A stretch of 64,000 nucleotides of DNA from Craterostigma plantagineum (Eukaryota; Streptophyta; Magnoliopsida; Lamiales; Linderniaceae). Positions within the stretch are counted from its first letter, which is position 1. Each line of letters begins with the position of its first letter. Below, piece by piece: positions 36,583 to 48,120 of the stretch. The stretch covers positions 62,001 through 126,000 of the forward strand of contig JAPQWV010000752.1 in the NCBI GenBank assembly GCA_027422505.1, written 5' to 3'. The position numbers were made by a program, and so were the translations under genes. Below the pieces are notes generated by a model. The model did no database searches and had not been told where the DNA came from. It saw nothing but the letters and a program-made list of their open reading frames with translations.

Positions 36583-37476
36583 GGCAACAAAAAAAACCTT
36601 TGCTGATTAGAATGCTATATAAATTATACTAGACGCAGAGAAGAAATTCAGAGATGATTGAAGCATAAAAGGGCGAGAAGATATCTGAAAACAAAGACAA
36701 CAAAAGGGCGAGATGCAATTATAAAAACTGATTCAATGTTAAAGTTGCAAGCATGAAGTATTCACATCGATGTGATGATAATTATATCAAAGATATTTCA
36801 CAATTAATACACCTCCGAATTAGGATGAGTATATTAAAGGCAAGTTAATTAAAAGCAGGCATAATTTGGTAGAGGAGAGCATCTCACACCATAGTTTCAA
36901 ATCAAGCCAAATAGGGCTACGACGACAACAAAGCGTTGCCGAAGGAATCAATTCATGTCATATCGGCCGTGCTAATTAAATTCCATATAAATTCTCAAGT
37001 GCCTTATCCCACAAAAACAACATTTAAAGCTCCACCAAAGGTCCTCGCTATACGAGGCAAATCAAGACCATTTACGAAAACAATAATAAACCCTACAGGT
37101 CAAACGCAAGCACAATGGGAGTGGATCTGACGCACCTGTGATCATGATGAAGCTAAGAGATCGATCCAATCCAACAGACAAAGAACTAATGAGCCAAAGA
37201 TTTAGGGATGGATATAATAATGAGAGAAAATAAAAAAGGGGGAAAACAAAAAAGGGTATTGTGGTGTAAAGGAACTAAACAAAGCATGTGGCGGGACTTT
37301 CATACACGCAAAAAACACGGAGGCCCTTTAAGAAAAAGTCTGGACTCTACAGAGATAATCGTCGTCACCTTACATTACAGCTTGACGACTCCACTTTTAA
37401 ATTATATAAACGTATAGTTTCCTTCTCTATGACGGGTTATTGACCCTATGACCGCCTATTAACCATACCATGAAAG
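36583..37476 (-). other. leader intron and promoter region of the diacylglycerol kinase
   Basis: The acceptor TTGTTGCCAG ends at 36583 on the - strand, so an upstream non-coding exon should lie to the right, probably before 37200. I cannot place it. No other gene seen. Confidence 0.4.
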
Positions 37477-37954
37477 TAGGGGTCAGCAAAAATATACGAA
37501 AACCGGAACGATATCCGATTTTCAAAATCCGGAAAACCGGATAAGCGGTTTAAAGAACCGGATCCGATATCCGATCCGCATTTCTTTTAAGTGAACCGGG
37601 ATTCGGATATGCCCAAGGGTAAAATTCGGATATCCCGTATCCGAATTTAATTTTTTTAAAAAATATAAATTAATAAGTATAGCCCAACAAAAAAGCCCAA
37701 CGCCCAAATAAACCAAAAAATTCGGATATTCGAAAAAAATACGGATATCCGATTAAAAAAAGGAAATCATTTTATTGATAATATAAAAAAAAAAATCACC
37801 TAAAATCGGATTCGGATATCCGCTTCGGATATCCGAAAGCGGATATCAGAATTGAATCGGAGCGGATGCGGTTTATAGTTTGAGGTATCCGAAAATTCGG
37901 ATATCCGGAATTCGGATATCCAAAATTCCGGATATCCGAATTTGCTCACCCCTA
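37477..37954. mobile_element. hAT-type MITE
   Basis: A 478-base element starting TAGGGGTCAGCAAA and ending TTTGCTCACCCCTA, with a perfect 8-base duplication CATGAAAG (37469-37476 and 37955-37962). It is packed with CGGATATCC-type words in both orientations. Its ends resemble those of the transporter-intron element (14084-14558) but the subterminal repeats differ. Confidence 0.92.
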
Positions 37955-38039
37955 CATGAAAGGGTATAAGAATCTCTCAAAAATCTTTTGAAATATATTA
38001 GGTCAAGATATCATGGATACTGGGATTTAGGCATCGAGG

Positions 38040-38900
38040 CCTATGCTTCTAACATAGGGATGGCAAAATACCTGTTAGGATCGATAGATGCGTTTAGAGG
38101 GGTTAATTAACGCTTAACGCTTTTCCGTAGTTAACCGATTATGGCTAATACCAGTTCTTGATATTTTCTGTTTGTGATTTGTGCGGAAGCAAGTCGGTCA
38201 ATTTTGAACCAAGACCGATGATAGGTGTGATGTGCTAGTGTGTGTGTGTGCAAGGAAGACAACGGTCTATTTCTGGAAGTTCAGAGTTAAATCTCCTACG
38301 TCTCCCCTTCTTCCCCGCAAGGAAGGTTCACTAGACTTCAGTTATACACTCATTGTACAACCTACCCAGCTGCCCTCAGCTTTATCTAGTAAATCCCTAG
38401 GCAGTTGTATAATACAACCTACTTCAACAGCTTTTTACAGTCCGTCGGAAATAACTCTAACTCACTTACTGAACTGAACTAGTCTACGTACAGTGAGGAC
38501 AACACTTTCAAATTTCTTCACTTAGAGAGATTTGAATCTTGGCTTTGATTTTTCGTAGTTGAGTGTTGTGGTAGTGTGTTGTATATCCTCAATCCTTCTC
38601 TGCTATTTATAGCTGATCTTTGTTGAAGAAGCCCGTTGTGAGTGCATTAAATGCATTTTACCCAAAATGGGTACTGTCCGATCTTCATAGCAGTTCGTGC
38701 TGTTCCATTGCTTTATTCCTCTCTTAGCTCTGGCTTGACTTCATAGCGTTGCTGTGTCAGAAGTCTTCAACTTGCCGCGCCATGAATAATTTGAATCTTG
38801 GTTACGTGGCACATCCGGTTTCTGTACTCTGCAGGTCCGGTATCTGTACTCCGGTCAATACTTCGCCATCCCATGACGAATGAGGAAAATACAATTAGTA
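38040..38900 (-). repeat. possible LTR/leader fragment of a retroelement
   Basis: On the - strand a CTATAAATAGCAGAG TATA-type box near 38610 is followed by a long pyrimidine/adenine leader. There is no recognisable coding domain. The layout is like a plant retrotransposon LTR and leader, but no second copy or clear ends are visible. Confidence 0.35.
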
Positions 38901-39196
38901 TTATGGACTGTTATAAAAACACCCAGCCTCTTTCAACAAATTCAGCACTTACGCTGCAAAACACAGATGTAATGTAGGTTATAAAGGTAGTTGATGCTTT
39001 ATTGTATTCATATGTTATTTTAATGGAGACGTTATTAGACATCTATAAACTGGTATAAACTTATCGTTTATTGTCAATTATAGTCAAATAAATGGTACTA
39101 GTATATTTGTGTTACCCAATAGCTAGTTAAAGTCGATATTTCATCCGTTTCTGAACGAAATTTTCGATACATTTGATACATCAGAAAACTGTCTTC

Positions 39197-39970
39197 ATTA
39201 GTAAGATCCATTCGAAATTGATGACGGAAAAACTTTATTCACTCACAAGCGTCGATATTTTCACTGATTTTCAGCTGATTTTCTATGTCGTTAAATGCGG
39301 AGGATCCATATCCCAGTCCCTACTTGTGGGCTGAATTTTTTTAATTAAGTTTTCTGAATTACCTTGTGGACGCTTGTGACTGAATTTGCGAAATTTGCGA
39401 ATTTACGACGCTTGTGACTGGGATATGTCGATACATGAAAATCCATGAAAACTTAAAATTTTTTTGAATTAAGTTTTCCAGCTGGTTTTTTGAATTAAGT
39501 TTTCCAGCTGAATGAAGTGAAAATGTCGACGCTTGTGACTGAATTAAGTTTTGAATTTAGAAAAAAAATTCTAAGTTTTATGAATTAAGTTTTCCGTCCA
39601 CATAGAAAACCTGCTTCCGTTATTGGCGTTCTATTAAATAGTACTTATTTGTTACTTTGTGTTACATGACTTACTAGTTAATTCGCAAAGTTTCAATCTT
39701 CGATCTCGGTAATACTTCGTGTTTCCATGATTAACATCAATAAAATTCATTTAGCATTAGGAAATATGATCAAATTCAGCGGCTTTCACCTTGTGTGGCC
39801 GTTAATGTTGATCAAATTCACCTTGCGCGGCCGTTGGATACATTAAAATTCGTGTTGATTAGTAAGATCCATCCAGAATTGATGATAAAAAAAAACTTTA
39901 TTGAGTGACAAACGTTGAAATTTTCACGGATTGCAGCTCATTTTCTATGTCGTCTGCCGTTGTCGATCCA
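39197..39970. repeat. diverged direct repeat pair
   Basis: Copies at about 39197-39308 and 39858-39970 both start ATTAGTAAGATCCAT and share ATTTTCTATGTCGT and a GATCCAT end. The second copy lies just left of the LINE insertion site. The intervening bases also repeat GACGCTTGTGACTG and TTAAGTTTTCC several times. Confidence 0.7.
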
Positions 39971-40017
39971 TTCGCATCCCCTTTGTTGTGCGCTGAATTT
40001 GTTATTAGAGAGAAATG

Positions 40018-40029
40018 TTTCGTTATTCT
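40018..40029. repeat. target-site duplication of the LINE, left copy
   Basis: TTTCGTTATTCT, repeated at 48325-48336. It directly precedes the T-run (40029-40036) that marks the LINE poly(A) tail on the - strand. Confidence 0.75.
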
Positions 40030-40113
40030 TTTTTTTGGTATGAATAGATTTTCATTACCAACATGGTCCTCAATTACAAGCCTAACTTGGCGAGATATTC
40101 AAACAAAAACAAC

Positions 40114-40599
40114 TCATATCATATCTAATAGCGCTCGTTCCATAGGCGATAAGAGAGCAAGCCCCATGCTACGAAGCTGCAATCTGATACTGCATTTCAC
40201 CGCAGCAGTCAGCTCCTTAGCCGTTCCGTGCTCCTTCCCATGAATACGGTCATTTCGCTCCTTCCAAATCATATATACCAATGTAGCAACAGCCGCGAGT
40301 TGGATCTTTGCATATCGACTTCTCCTTTTGCCCAGTCGCCGGAGCAGCTTCTTCCATCTCTCAGGTTCTGCAGGGATTTGCAGCCCAATCCAGCGGCATA
40401 ATTCCACCAGGCTCTCTTGAACATAGGCACATGCAAAGAATAAGTGCCCCTGAGATTCAACCATTGCTGAGCAGAGTACACAACTTCCATCCGCAAGTTT
40501 CATGCCCCAACTTGCCAATCTATCCCTTGTCATAAGCCTTCCATGCATGACAAGCCACATAATGAATTCATGCTTAGGCAATGTCCACCTATTCCACAC
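40114..40599 (-). pseudogene. LINE ORF2 C-terminal zf-RVT domain
   Basis: The frame reads VWNRWTLPKHEFIMWLVMHG then LMTRDRLASWGM and CVLCSAMVESQGHLFFACAY, the zinc-binding region at the end of plant L1 ORF2. It is the downstream part of the ORF broken at 40600 by the hAT insertion and resumes the reading from 43728 on. Confidence 0.88.
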
Positions 40600-40937
40600 A
40601 GCAGGAGTAGAGATGTCAATACGGGCTGGCGGGGCGGGCTGGCCCGAAACCCGCCAAAGCCCGCCATTTGACGGGGCGGGGTGGGCCGGCCCGCCATACT
40701 GACGGGCCTAAAATATCAAGGCCCGCACCGCCCCACCGGCGGGCCGCGGGCCTAGGCGGGCTGGCCCGCCCGACTTAAAAAAAAAAAATAGAGAAGTAGG
40801 ACAAATAACAATGCTACCAATCCAAACTAAAATATCCTTGCTAAGTCATCAATCATCATAGATCAACTTCTAACAAACTAAAAAAACCAAAAGAAGTTCA
40901 ACAATACCAAGTTCATAGTACCAAATGAAACTCAAAG

Positions 40938-43134
40938 TTAATCAATCATTACATCGTTCAAATCTTCATTTTCTTCACCGTTATCTTCATCTTGTTCAGA
41001 GATAGTTGGACAATGTGATCCTCCGCTTGATGACGTTGCTTTCATGTCTGCACTTTCTTCATCATCTATTTGGAAAAATGAGATAAATAATAGTTATATA
41101 AAAAGCAAAGTGAAACCTAAACAAAGTTACTAACATACCAACAACATATCCATGCAACCAATTACGAGTGCAAATGAGGGCTTGAACTTTTTCCGGTAGC
41201 ATACGACTTCTATATTTGGTGAGCACGCGAGCACCAATAGAAAATGCCGACTCCGATGCAACGGTAGTAATGGGGATGGCCAACACATCACGTGCCATCA
41301 TTGCAAGAACCGGAAATCGACTCTTACAATTTTTCCAATAATCCAAAACATCTAAATCCTTATAATGCTTAAACTCAAGTTTTGTCTCTTCCAAGTAAAT
41401 ATCCAATTGAGATTTCCCGGCACTTGTGACAGTTTGACTCTCATACTCCACAATTTCCTACACAATTAATTCACAATGTTACATATAAGCTACATCGCTA
41501 ATAATTTAAAATAAACACAATAAAAGATAGATACTTACATCAAGGATTCTTTTTCCTTTGCTTTTCATTCCCGATCCACTTTGCACGGAAGATGGTATTG
41601 ATGTAGACAAAGACGATTGTGGTTGTGAAGAATTTGAGTTCGCACTCGAGTAATGCTCAAAAAGCTTATACAACTTTGTCTTCACAAGAGAAATAGCACT
41701 TACGCATTTAATCGGGTCATGCTCAACTTTCTTATAAAAATACTCCAACATTTGAAGTTTAATCCTCGGGTCAAGAATAGCCCCAAATGCAAGCACCTCT
41801 CTATATTGACCCCAATACTTGTCAAATTTTTCCCACATATTTAAACACATGTTCCTTATAAGATCATCCTCATTGTAGAGATTTTCTATCAACATGCTTT
41901 GAATTTTCCATACTTGCATAAAATACAAGTTCGATGTAGGATAAGACGAACCGGAGATCAAGTTGGTCGTCTCATAAAACGGCTCAAGGAACTCACAAAT
42001 TTTCTCCGCCCTTGTCCATTCTTCATTTGAAGGGCAAAACTTATAATTTCTATCATGCACTTGAAGAGAAGCAAATGCCCTTTTGTATTTAATTGCGCTT
42101 TCCAACATCAAATAAGTAGAGTTCCAACGAGTACTTACATCAAGTCTCAAGCCGCTAGTCGCATCAATCCCACCAACCGCGTTTATACAATCTTCAAATT
42201 TCTTCTTCCTCCCCTCCGAGCCTTTCACATATTTAACGGAATCTCTGATCTTCTTCAAAGCATCATTAATAACTTTCACACCTTCTTGGACAATAAGATT
42301 TAATATATGGGCGGAACAACGGATATGAAAAAATTCACCATCACACAATAAGTTATCATGTAGAGTAAGTTGCTGCCTCAAAATGTCAACCATACAATCA
42401 TTGTTGGTAGCATTATCTAGTGTCAAAGAAAATATTTTCTTCTCAATCCCCCATTCCCTAAAAAATTCAAGTATTTTTGACGCTAATTCAACACCGGAAT
42501 GTGGAGGCGGCATGGAAGCAAAGCAAAGTATTTTGTTATTCAACTTCCAACTCTCATCAACAAAATGGGCGGTCAAACAGATATATCCCTCACTAGTGCA
42601 AGCAGTCCAAACATCAGAAGTTAAACAAATTCTATTTTCAAGCATAGACAAGATTTGTTTAAGCTTCCCCTTCTCCCTCGTATACATCTTCGTCATGTCA
42701 GAAACAATGGTATTTCTACTAACACAAGGAACGTCTGGATTTATATATCTCATCCACGCCTTAATGCCATCATACTCGACAAACGAAAACGGTAAATCAT
42801 GCTTAATAACGGCTGCCGCTAACATCTCGCGTGAAGTCTTAGGGCTAATCTTTCTAGATCGTATTTTTCCCTCGTTATCAACAAACATTTGACCCAAATC
42901 ATGAAACTTAATTGCCTTGCATACTTGAATATGACGCCTCAAAGTAGATGTTCCATATTTTTTACCCCCGGCTTTGTACTCTTTTTGACATGCTTTACGT
43001 ATAGCTTTAACTATACCATCAGAATTCACGTCAAGCTTATCAAAATAGACCCAAACATCCGATCCAGATTTTCCCACATTTGTAGCCGAACTACCCCCTT
43101 CATTAACACTTACGGATGACTCAATCTCAGGCAT
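40938..43134 (-). CDS. hAT-family transposase, BED zinc finger type
   Basis: Catalyses cut-and-paste movement of the surrounding element in the nucleus. Three exons join in phase (41539-43134, 41139-41457, 40938-41065) with GTAAGT and GTATGT donors, giving 680 residues with no internal stop. A BED-type finger lies at about 28-75 (C49, H68, C72); the expected first cysteine is Arg46. The RNase H-like catalytic core shows D174 in [10 protein letters not shown]240 in [11 protein letters not shown] and E601 in [10 protein letters not shown]. Around E601 is the C-terminal dimerisation domain, ending in [14 protein letters not shown]. The last exon is acidic. The core and dimerisation residues are all present, so activity is plausible if the changed finger still binds DNA. 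Confidence 0.93.
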
Positions 43135-43195
43135 ATTTAAATCGCAATGGTCAAGAATGCCAACAGCTGAAAAACTTTAAAAAGAAAAATACCCC

Positions 43196-43395
43196 ACGGC
43201 TGTGGAGTGGGCCGAGCACCGTTCGACAGAAGAGGAGGCGCAGCTGTTGAGTGGGGCCGGCTGTGGAGTGGCGCGGCAGTGGAGTGGCGCGGTTGTGGAG
43301 TAGGGCCGGCTGTGGAGGAGGGCGCCGCTGTGGAGTGGGCGCGGCTGTGGAGTGGTGCCGGCTGTCGAGGAGGGCGCGACCCGAGCACCGTCCGG
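43196..43395. repeat. GC-rich minisatellite in the hAT leader
   Basis: About nine imperfect copies of a 16-18 base unit around GGCTGTGGAGTGG(N)GC lie directly upstream of the transposase start codon. The composition contrasts sharply with the AT-rich transposase gene. The overlapping frames on both strands are low-complexity and not supported as genes. Confidence 0.8.
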
Positions 43396-43727
43396 CTGTG
43401 GAATTCCAGCTGTGGTCTGTGGAGGGTGTCGATGAAGTTGAGCAGTTTTGATGATGGTGCGATGGAGATGAAGTTGAGCAGTATGATGGTGCGATGGAGA
43501 GATGATTAGAGATGGGATTGGATTTTGGGCTAGGGTTTTATTTTTTGGGCTTTATTTTTTTTTACTTAACACAAGCGGGCCAGCCCGCGGGTTAACGGGC
43601 CCCGCCCCGCCAAAGCCCGCGGCCCGCACGGGCTGGCCTAAAAAATCTGGGCCCAATCCGCCCCTTAGGCGGGGCGGGGCGGGCTGGCCCACGGGCCGCG
43701 GGCCCGATTGACATCTCTAAGCAGGAG

Positions 43728-46072
43728 CATACACAAACTGCTCTCTCTCCCCTTTGATCCAATTATATCCCGAAGAAATGGTATAGATACCATTACTCGT
43801 GCCTTTCCACTTCCCATCAGTATACCCTTCCAAGAATCGATCCCGCACCTTGAGCAAATGTTTCCACTGCCAGCTGCAGTCGCCTGAAGCAATCAAAATC
43901 CCAAAAAACCTTCTCCTTTAGGTAGACACAATGCATCCATCTAATCCAAAGATTGTTTTTTTTCTGAGCAATGTCCCAGACCATTTTCCCGATACACGCA
44001 TAGTTCCATGCCCCGCAATCCTTAATGTTTAGTCCACCCCATTTCTTTTCCAGACATACTACATCCCAAGCCACCAATGCCCGGACTTTACCCCCCACAC
44101 CTTTCCCCCATAGAAACTCCCTACAAACTTGATCCACTCTCTTCACTATACTCCGGGGTAATAGGAACATAGTGCCCCAGTAGCTGTGCAGCCCAAGTAG
44201 TACGGAATTGATGAGACAACACCGGCCAGCATAGGATAGATTTCTTGATGTCCAACAATTAATCCTTTTGACAATCCTCTCCACCAAAGATTCACAGTCC
44301 ACCCTGCTCCATTTGGTAGGGGAGATAGGCACACCAAGGTATTTCATGGGAAAACTTCCCTCAGCAAACCCAGTTCTGGAGAGCAGATCCAGCTTTGCAC
44401 CATCAGATAATCCTGCTACATAGACACTAGATTTCTGAGCATTGGCCCCAAGCCCCGAGGTCTGATGAAATGTCTCCAGCACCTGACGGATCATCTCCAC
44501 TGTTTTTGTCTGTGCCTTGCACACAATCAAGAGATCATCCGCAAAGCATATGCTAACTAATTTTAATTGTTTGCACATAGGATGAAACCTAAACCCAGTC
44601 TGCCCCGCAGCTAAGAGTAGGCTTCTTGTGAGGTATTCCATGCAAAGGACAAATAACAGGGGTGATAATGGATCCCCTTGCCTCAGCCCCCGAGCACCCT
44701 GTATATTTCCCACCAGATTTCCATTCAAAGCCAGCTTAAAGGTCACAGTTGTGACACATGCTTTGATCCATTCAACAAACTTCACAGGAAAGCATAGTTT
44801 CTGCAATAAAACCATTAAGAAATCCCATTCCACCATATCATAGGCCTTCTTTAGGTCAATCTTCATTATGCATCTCGGTGAAACATTCTTCCTCTTATAC
44901 AGTCTAAGCAGTTCCTGGCAGATCATGATGTTGTGCCCAATTATTCTACCTGGGACGAAAGCACCCTGATTCTCTTGGACCAAACTAGGGAGTACCTGTT
45001 TCAGTCTATTGCAGAGTACCTTTGAGATGCATTTATATATGGTATTACAGCAGGCTATTGGCCTATAATCCCTTCCGGATTTGCATAGCCCACTCTTTGG
45101 GACCAAAGTGATTGTAGTTTTATTCAGTGCACTGATCAATCTCCCAGTCTGAAAGAATCCAAGCACAGTTCCAATGACATCCTCCCCCACTATGTGCCAA
45201 GAAGTCTTAAAGAATTCGCTGTTATACCCATCAAGGCCGGGGCTCTTGCCACTATGGATGGCAAACATAGCCTCTTTAATTTCACTCGTGGAAAAGGGGG
45301 CAATGAGGCCAAGCTGCTACCTTACAGATAACGTCCTCCCTTGCCCAATAACCCCATCCTCCACTACAGCCCTTACAGTCTGAGAAGTCCGCAAAATAGA
45401 TGTGAAGTACCCGACAAAGTAGGCTGCAATAGCATCAGGGTCCTCCAATTTCTCCCCATTATCATTCTCAATGGATGTTATCCTATTACCATATACCCTT
45501 TGGTTGATAAGAGCATGGAAATACTTAGAGTTTCTATCACCCCCTTTGACCCACTCAGCCTTAGCTTTCTGTGCCAGGAATTTCTCACAGGCTTTGCTAA
45601 GGTAGCATAATTTCTCCCCCATAGCTCTTTCATGTTCCATCAGGCCACCATTGAGAGGATCTTTACTAAGGGCTGCTTGTGCTGCTTCAACCTCCTGTCG
45701 GGCCTCCTCAGCTTTCACCACTATGTCAGAAAAGCACATTTTGTTTAACATCTTCAATGGTACCCTAAGGTTAGACAGTTGTTTTAGCAGATGCCTTCCC
45801 CTACAGTCACAGTTAATACCCTTCCTCCAGTTATTCTCAACTGTAGGCAGAAACAACGGAGAGTCCACCCACATATTGAAGAATTTAAACTCCTTTTTCT
45901 TCCCTTGCATCACCTTTTTCGACTGTAGCAGGAGAGCGGAGTGGTCTGATATCCCCTCACTCAAGAAATTAACCTCACTTTCCACAAAATGTTGTAGCCA
46001 CGAAGAGTTCCCGAAAGCCCAATTCTGTGAGAGATTGCCTTCGAGAAGGCCTGGGGCCGGGAGCTTAGCCAT
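43728..46072 (-). pseudogene. LINE ORF2 reverse transcriptase region
   Basis: The frame from 46072 runs through the endonuclease end (FLSEGISDHSALLLQSKK) and linker (WVKGGDRNSKYFHALINQR) to an amber TAG near 45317-45319, then continues in the same frame as the reverse transcriptase (45268-43817). RT blocks seen are SGKSPGLDGYNSEFFK, YRPIACCNTIYKCISKVL, ENQGAFVPGRII, MKIDLKKAYDMVEWDFL, GLRQGDPLSPLLFVLCMEYL and the catalytic SICFADDLLIV. The product would copy LINE RNA at the nicked target. A single nonsense codon is the only break visible in this stretch before the hAT. Confidence 0.9.
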
Positions 46073-46370
46073 GAGTAGACCATATTCAAGGCTCGCGAAG
46101 CCGGTTTTAACTGATCGACGTAAGGATCCGATCCCATCGAAAGCAAATCATACCTAAAATATTCCTTTCCAAATCAAGTTTTTGAGGCATAAGAAAGGTA
46201 GGAGAACCCCTCCCTTTTCTGCTCACTCGGTCGTAGGGAAAAGAGTAAGTGATAGTCATCCATCGCCTTGAGCGAAGCCTGGTCTGGGATCGAGATGGAG
46301 ATGCTCCTGTGTCAGTTACTAGTCCACATGTACCAAACGAAGGAAAGTTTCCAAATCAGATTGAAAGTCA
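46035..46370. other. unexplained ~335-base insertion in the LINE endonuclease
   Basis: The endonuclease reads normally to SNSRIYCKLD (near 46372) and resumes at LSQNWAFGNSSWLQ (near 46030). The DNA between breaks the frame, has no terminal repeats and no similarity to the rest of the LINE that I can see. Its GC content and long partial frames in several phases give it an organelle-like look, but I cannot identify the source. Confidence 0.5.
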
Positions 46371-46952
46371 AGTTTACAATATATTCTTGAGTTACTCCCT
46401 TGCTTATTGGACCAAGTGAAGTGATTCCCTTTCCTCCTCAGTTCCTCAAGACCACAATCACCAAGGCATAACTGAAATGCCTCATACTCGCTAGCATAAA
46501 CAGGGGAGCCTCCCATCCCAAGGGGATAGAAGGTTGTTAAAGTCCCCCCATACCAACCACGGCTCAGGCCCCATAGATAGAGACCTTAGATCCACCCATA
46601 ACCTTTCTCTCAGTACCAAACTATTATGGCCATACACACAGGTCATGTAAAAGGAGACACCCTGCCACATAACTTGAACATGGAGCAGCTGGTCTGTCTG
46701 GTGTATGACCCTAATGCTCCAATCCTTGTTCCATAGCAATAAGATCCTCCCATTCATGTGATTATCCAAATTATGCACAAAGTTCCATCCCTTAAAACAG
46801 CGGTTCATCACCAGGCTCAGATTATTCCTTTTTATTTTTGTTTCCACAAGGCACACGAGATTAGCATTTAGTCTCCCACACCTCATCCTAACCTCGGCCT
46901 GTTTATTGGGGGTGTTCAAACCCCTCACATTCCACATGAGAATATTATCCAT
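46355..46952 (-). pseudogene. LINE ORF2 endonuclease, N-terminal part
   Basis: Starts MDNILMWNVRGLNTPNKQAE, the conserved start of plant L1 ORF2, followed by VCLVETKIK (catalytic Glu), TCVYGHN and PWLVWGDFNNLL (the GDFN catalytic block). A frameshift near 46500 leads to the ELRRKGNHFTWSNKQ block. It ends at the foreign insertion (46035-46370). Its start overlaps the end of ORF1 by a few bases. Confidence 0.88.
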
Positions 46953-47940
46953 AGGGATGGAGCAAGCTCCCTCTCGATGGACTATCCACAGGGTTCTCAG
47001 CCTGCACCTGATCCTCGTAGCTGGTATATTCTAATTCTTCATTAGGCCCTTTCTTCCCACCCTGCATCTGATACCTCCCTCCCTTAGCCCTACCCGCATT
47101 TGTGTGCTCCTTCATATGTAGCTTCTTTTGCACTTTTGTCCATCCTATCTCCCCAGGGGTCTGCTCAGGTTGTTTCTCCAAGTTCAGCTCAGTTACCTCC
47201 CCTCCCTTGGGACCAGTCTGCACCTGATGGTCTCCTTCTTTATGTACACCCCCACTAATGCCTTCCTCTTGTTGTTCAGTATCCTCCTCCCTCTTTTTGT
47301 GCATCCTACACACCTCAACACCATGCCCATATTTCCCACAGCAAGTGCACTTAATAGGCTTCCACTCATAGTGTACCTCTTGTTCAACCAATTGCCCAAA
47401 CTCATTCATGAAAGAGACAGAGTCTTTCAATTCCTTCTTCAAGTCAATCTCAATAAGGACTCTAGCATATTGGATGCGATCCCTCTTCACAGTGACCTCG
47501 TCAGCCATTATGGGATTGCCCACCAAACTCCCAATTTTGCTAAGTCCCCGAGTGCCCCAATATTTCAAGTCCAAGTGGTGAAATGAAACCCATATAGGTA
47601 CTTTGTCGACATCACCCTTCTTGAACTGAGTTAGTGGAGTCCAAGGCGCCAAGATTACCGGTTTTTTATCAAAGTGTAGTAGCTCAGTCTGTAATACCAT
47701 ATCCCGAGTTTCCTCCGAATCAAACTTGGCCATGAACAATCCCGCACGCACTTGCATGACTTTCTGTATTCCATATTTCTTCCACACTCGGTTTAAGAAC
47801 CCACTCATCACAGCGTAAGGCGGATTTGATCCCAATACATAGCAAAGCAGCGCCGAGCTCCAATACTTCACCTCATCAGTTATGTCATCCATCTCAATCC
47901 GCCCAATATCAGTATCCCCATCCTTGAGGGACGCTATAAA
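46945..47940 (-). pseudogene. LINE ORF1 (gag-like, DUF4283 and zinc knuckle)
   Basis: The open frame from 47892 extends upstream without an ATG to about 47956, where a TGA follows the codons for SVWENFDISKLRNA. The DUF4283-like region (about 47550-47890) contains LFMAKFDSEETRDMVLQ and VPIWVSFHHLDLKYWG. A CCHC-type knuckle follows (CTCCGKYGHGVEVC, near 47300-47345), then a charged tail. It is the RNA-binding protein of the LINE particle. Two upstream stops break its N-terminal extension. Confidence 0.85.
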
Positions 47941-48120
47941 GTCGAGTTTTGATCATGCATTCCTCAATTTTGATATATCAAAATTTTCCCAAACCGATTT
48001 AGTTCGCTCATTGTTCAAATCAGGATTGGTGTTAATCGGACTAGGTGCGATTCACACACAGAGTCACGCGATTACTGTTCCATTGATTTCTCGGCTATTC
48101 CATCTCTCGGCGGGGACGCC

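Larger units (their letters stand above)
40608..43719 (-). mobile_element. autonomous hAT transposon, structurally intact
   Basis: A 3112-base element with perfect 13-base inverted ends TAGAGATGTCAAT and ATTGACATCTCTA, flanked by a perfect 8-base duplication AGCAGGAG (40600-40607 and 43720-43727). Both subterminal regions (40620-40770, 43575-43710) are dense in GGCGGGCC/GGCCCGCC words in inverted arrangement, typical transposase binding sites. It carries one open transposase gene. It sits inside LINE ORF2, so it arrived later than the LINE. Confidence 0.95.

Noticed and set aside
34822..36632. Plus-strand frames of 110-137 codons opposite the diacylglycerol kinase
   Set aside because: Antisense shadows of its exons 1 and 2.
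38055..38120. TAGGGATGGCAAAA sequence as a further hAT terminus
   Set aside because: No matching inverted end or 8-base duplication could be found downstream.
43207..43509. Overlapping frames on both strands in the hAT leader (43137-43509)
   Set aside because: They follow the 16-18 base tandem repeat and have no stop codons only because of its composition.
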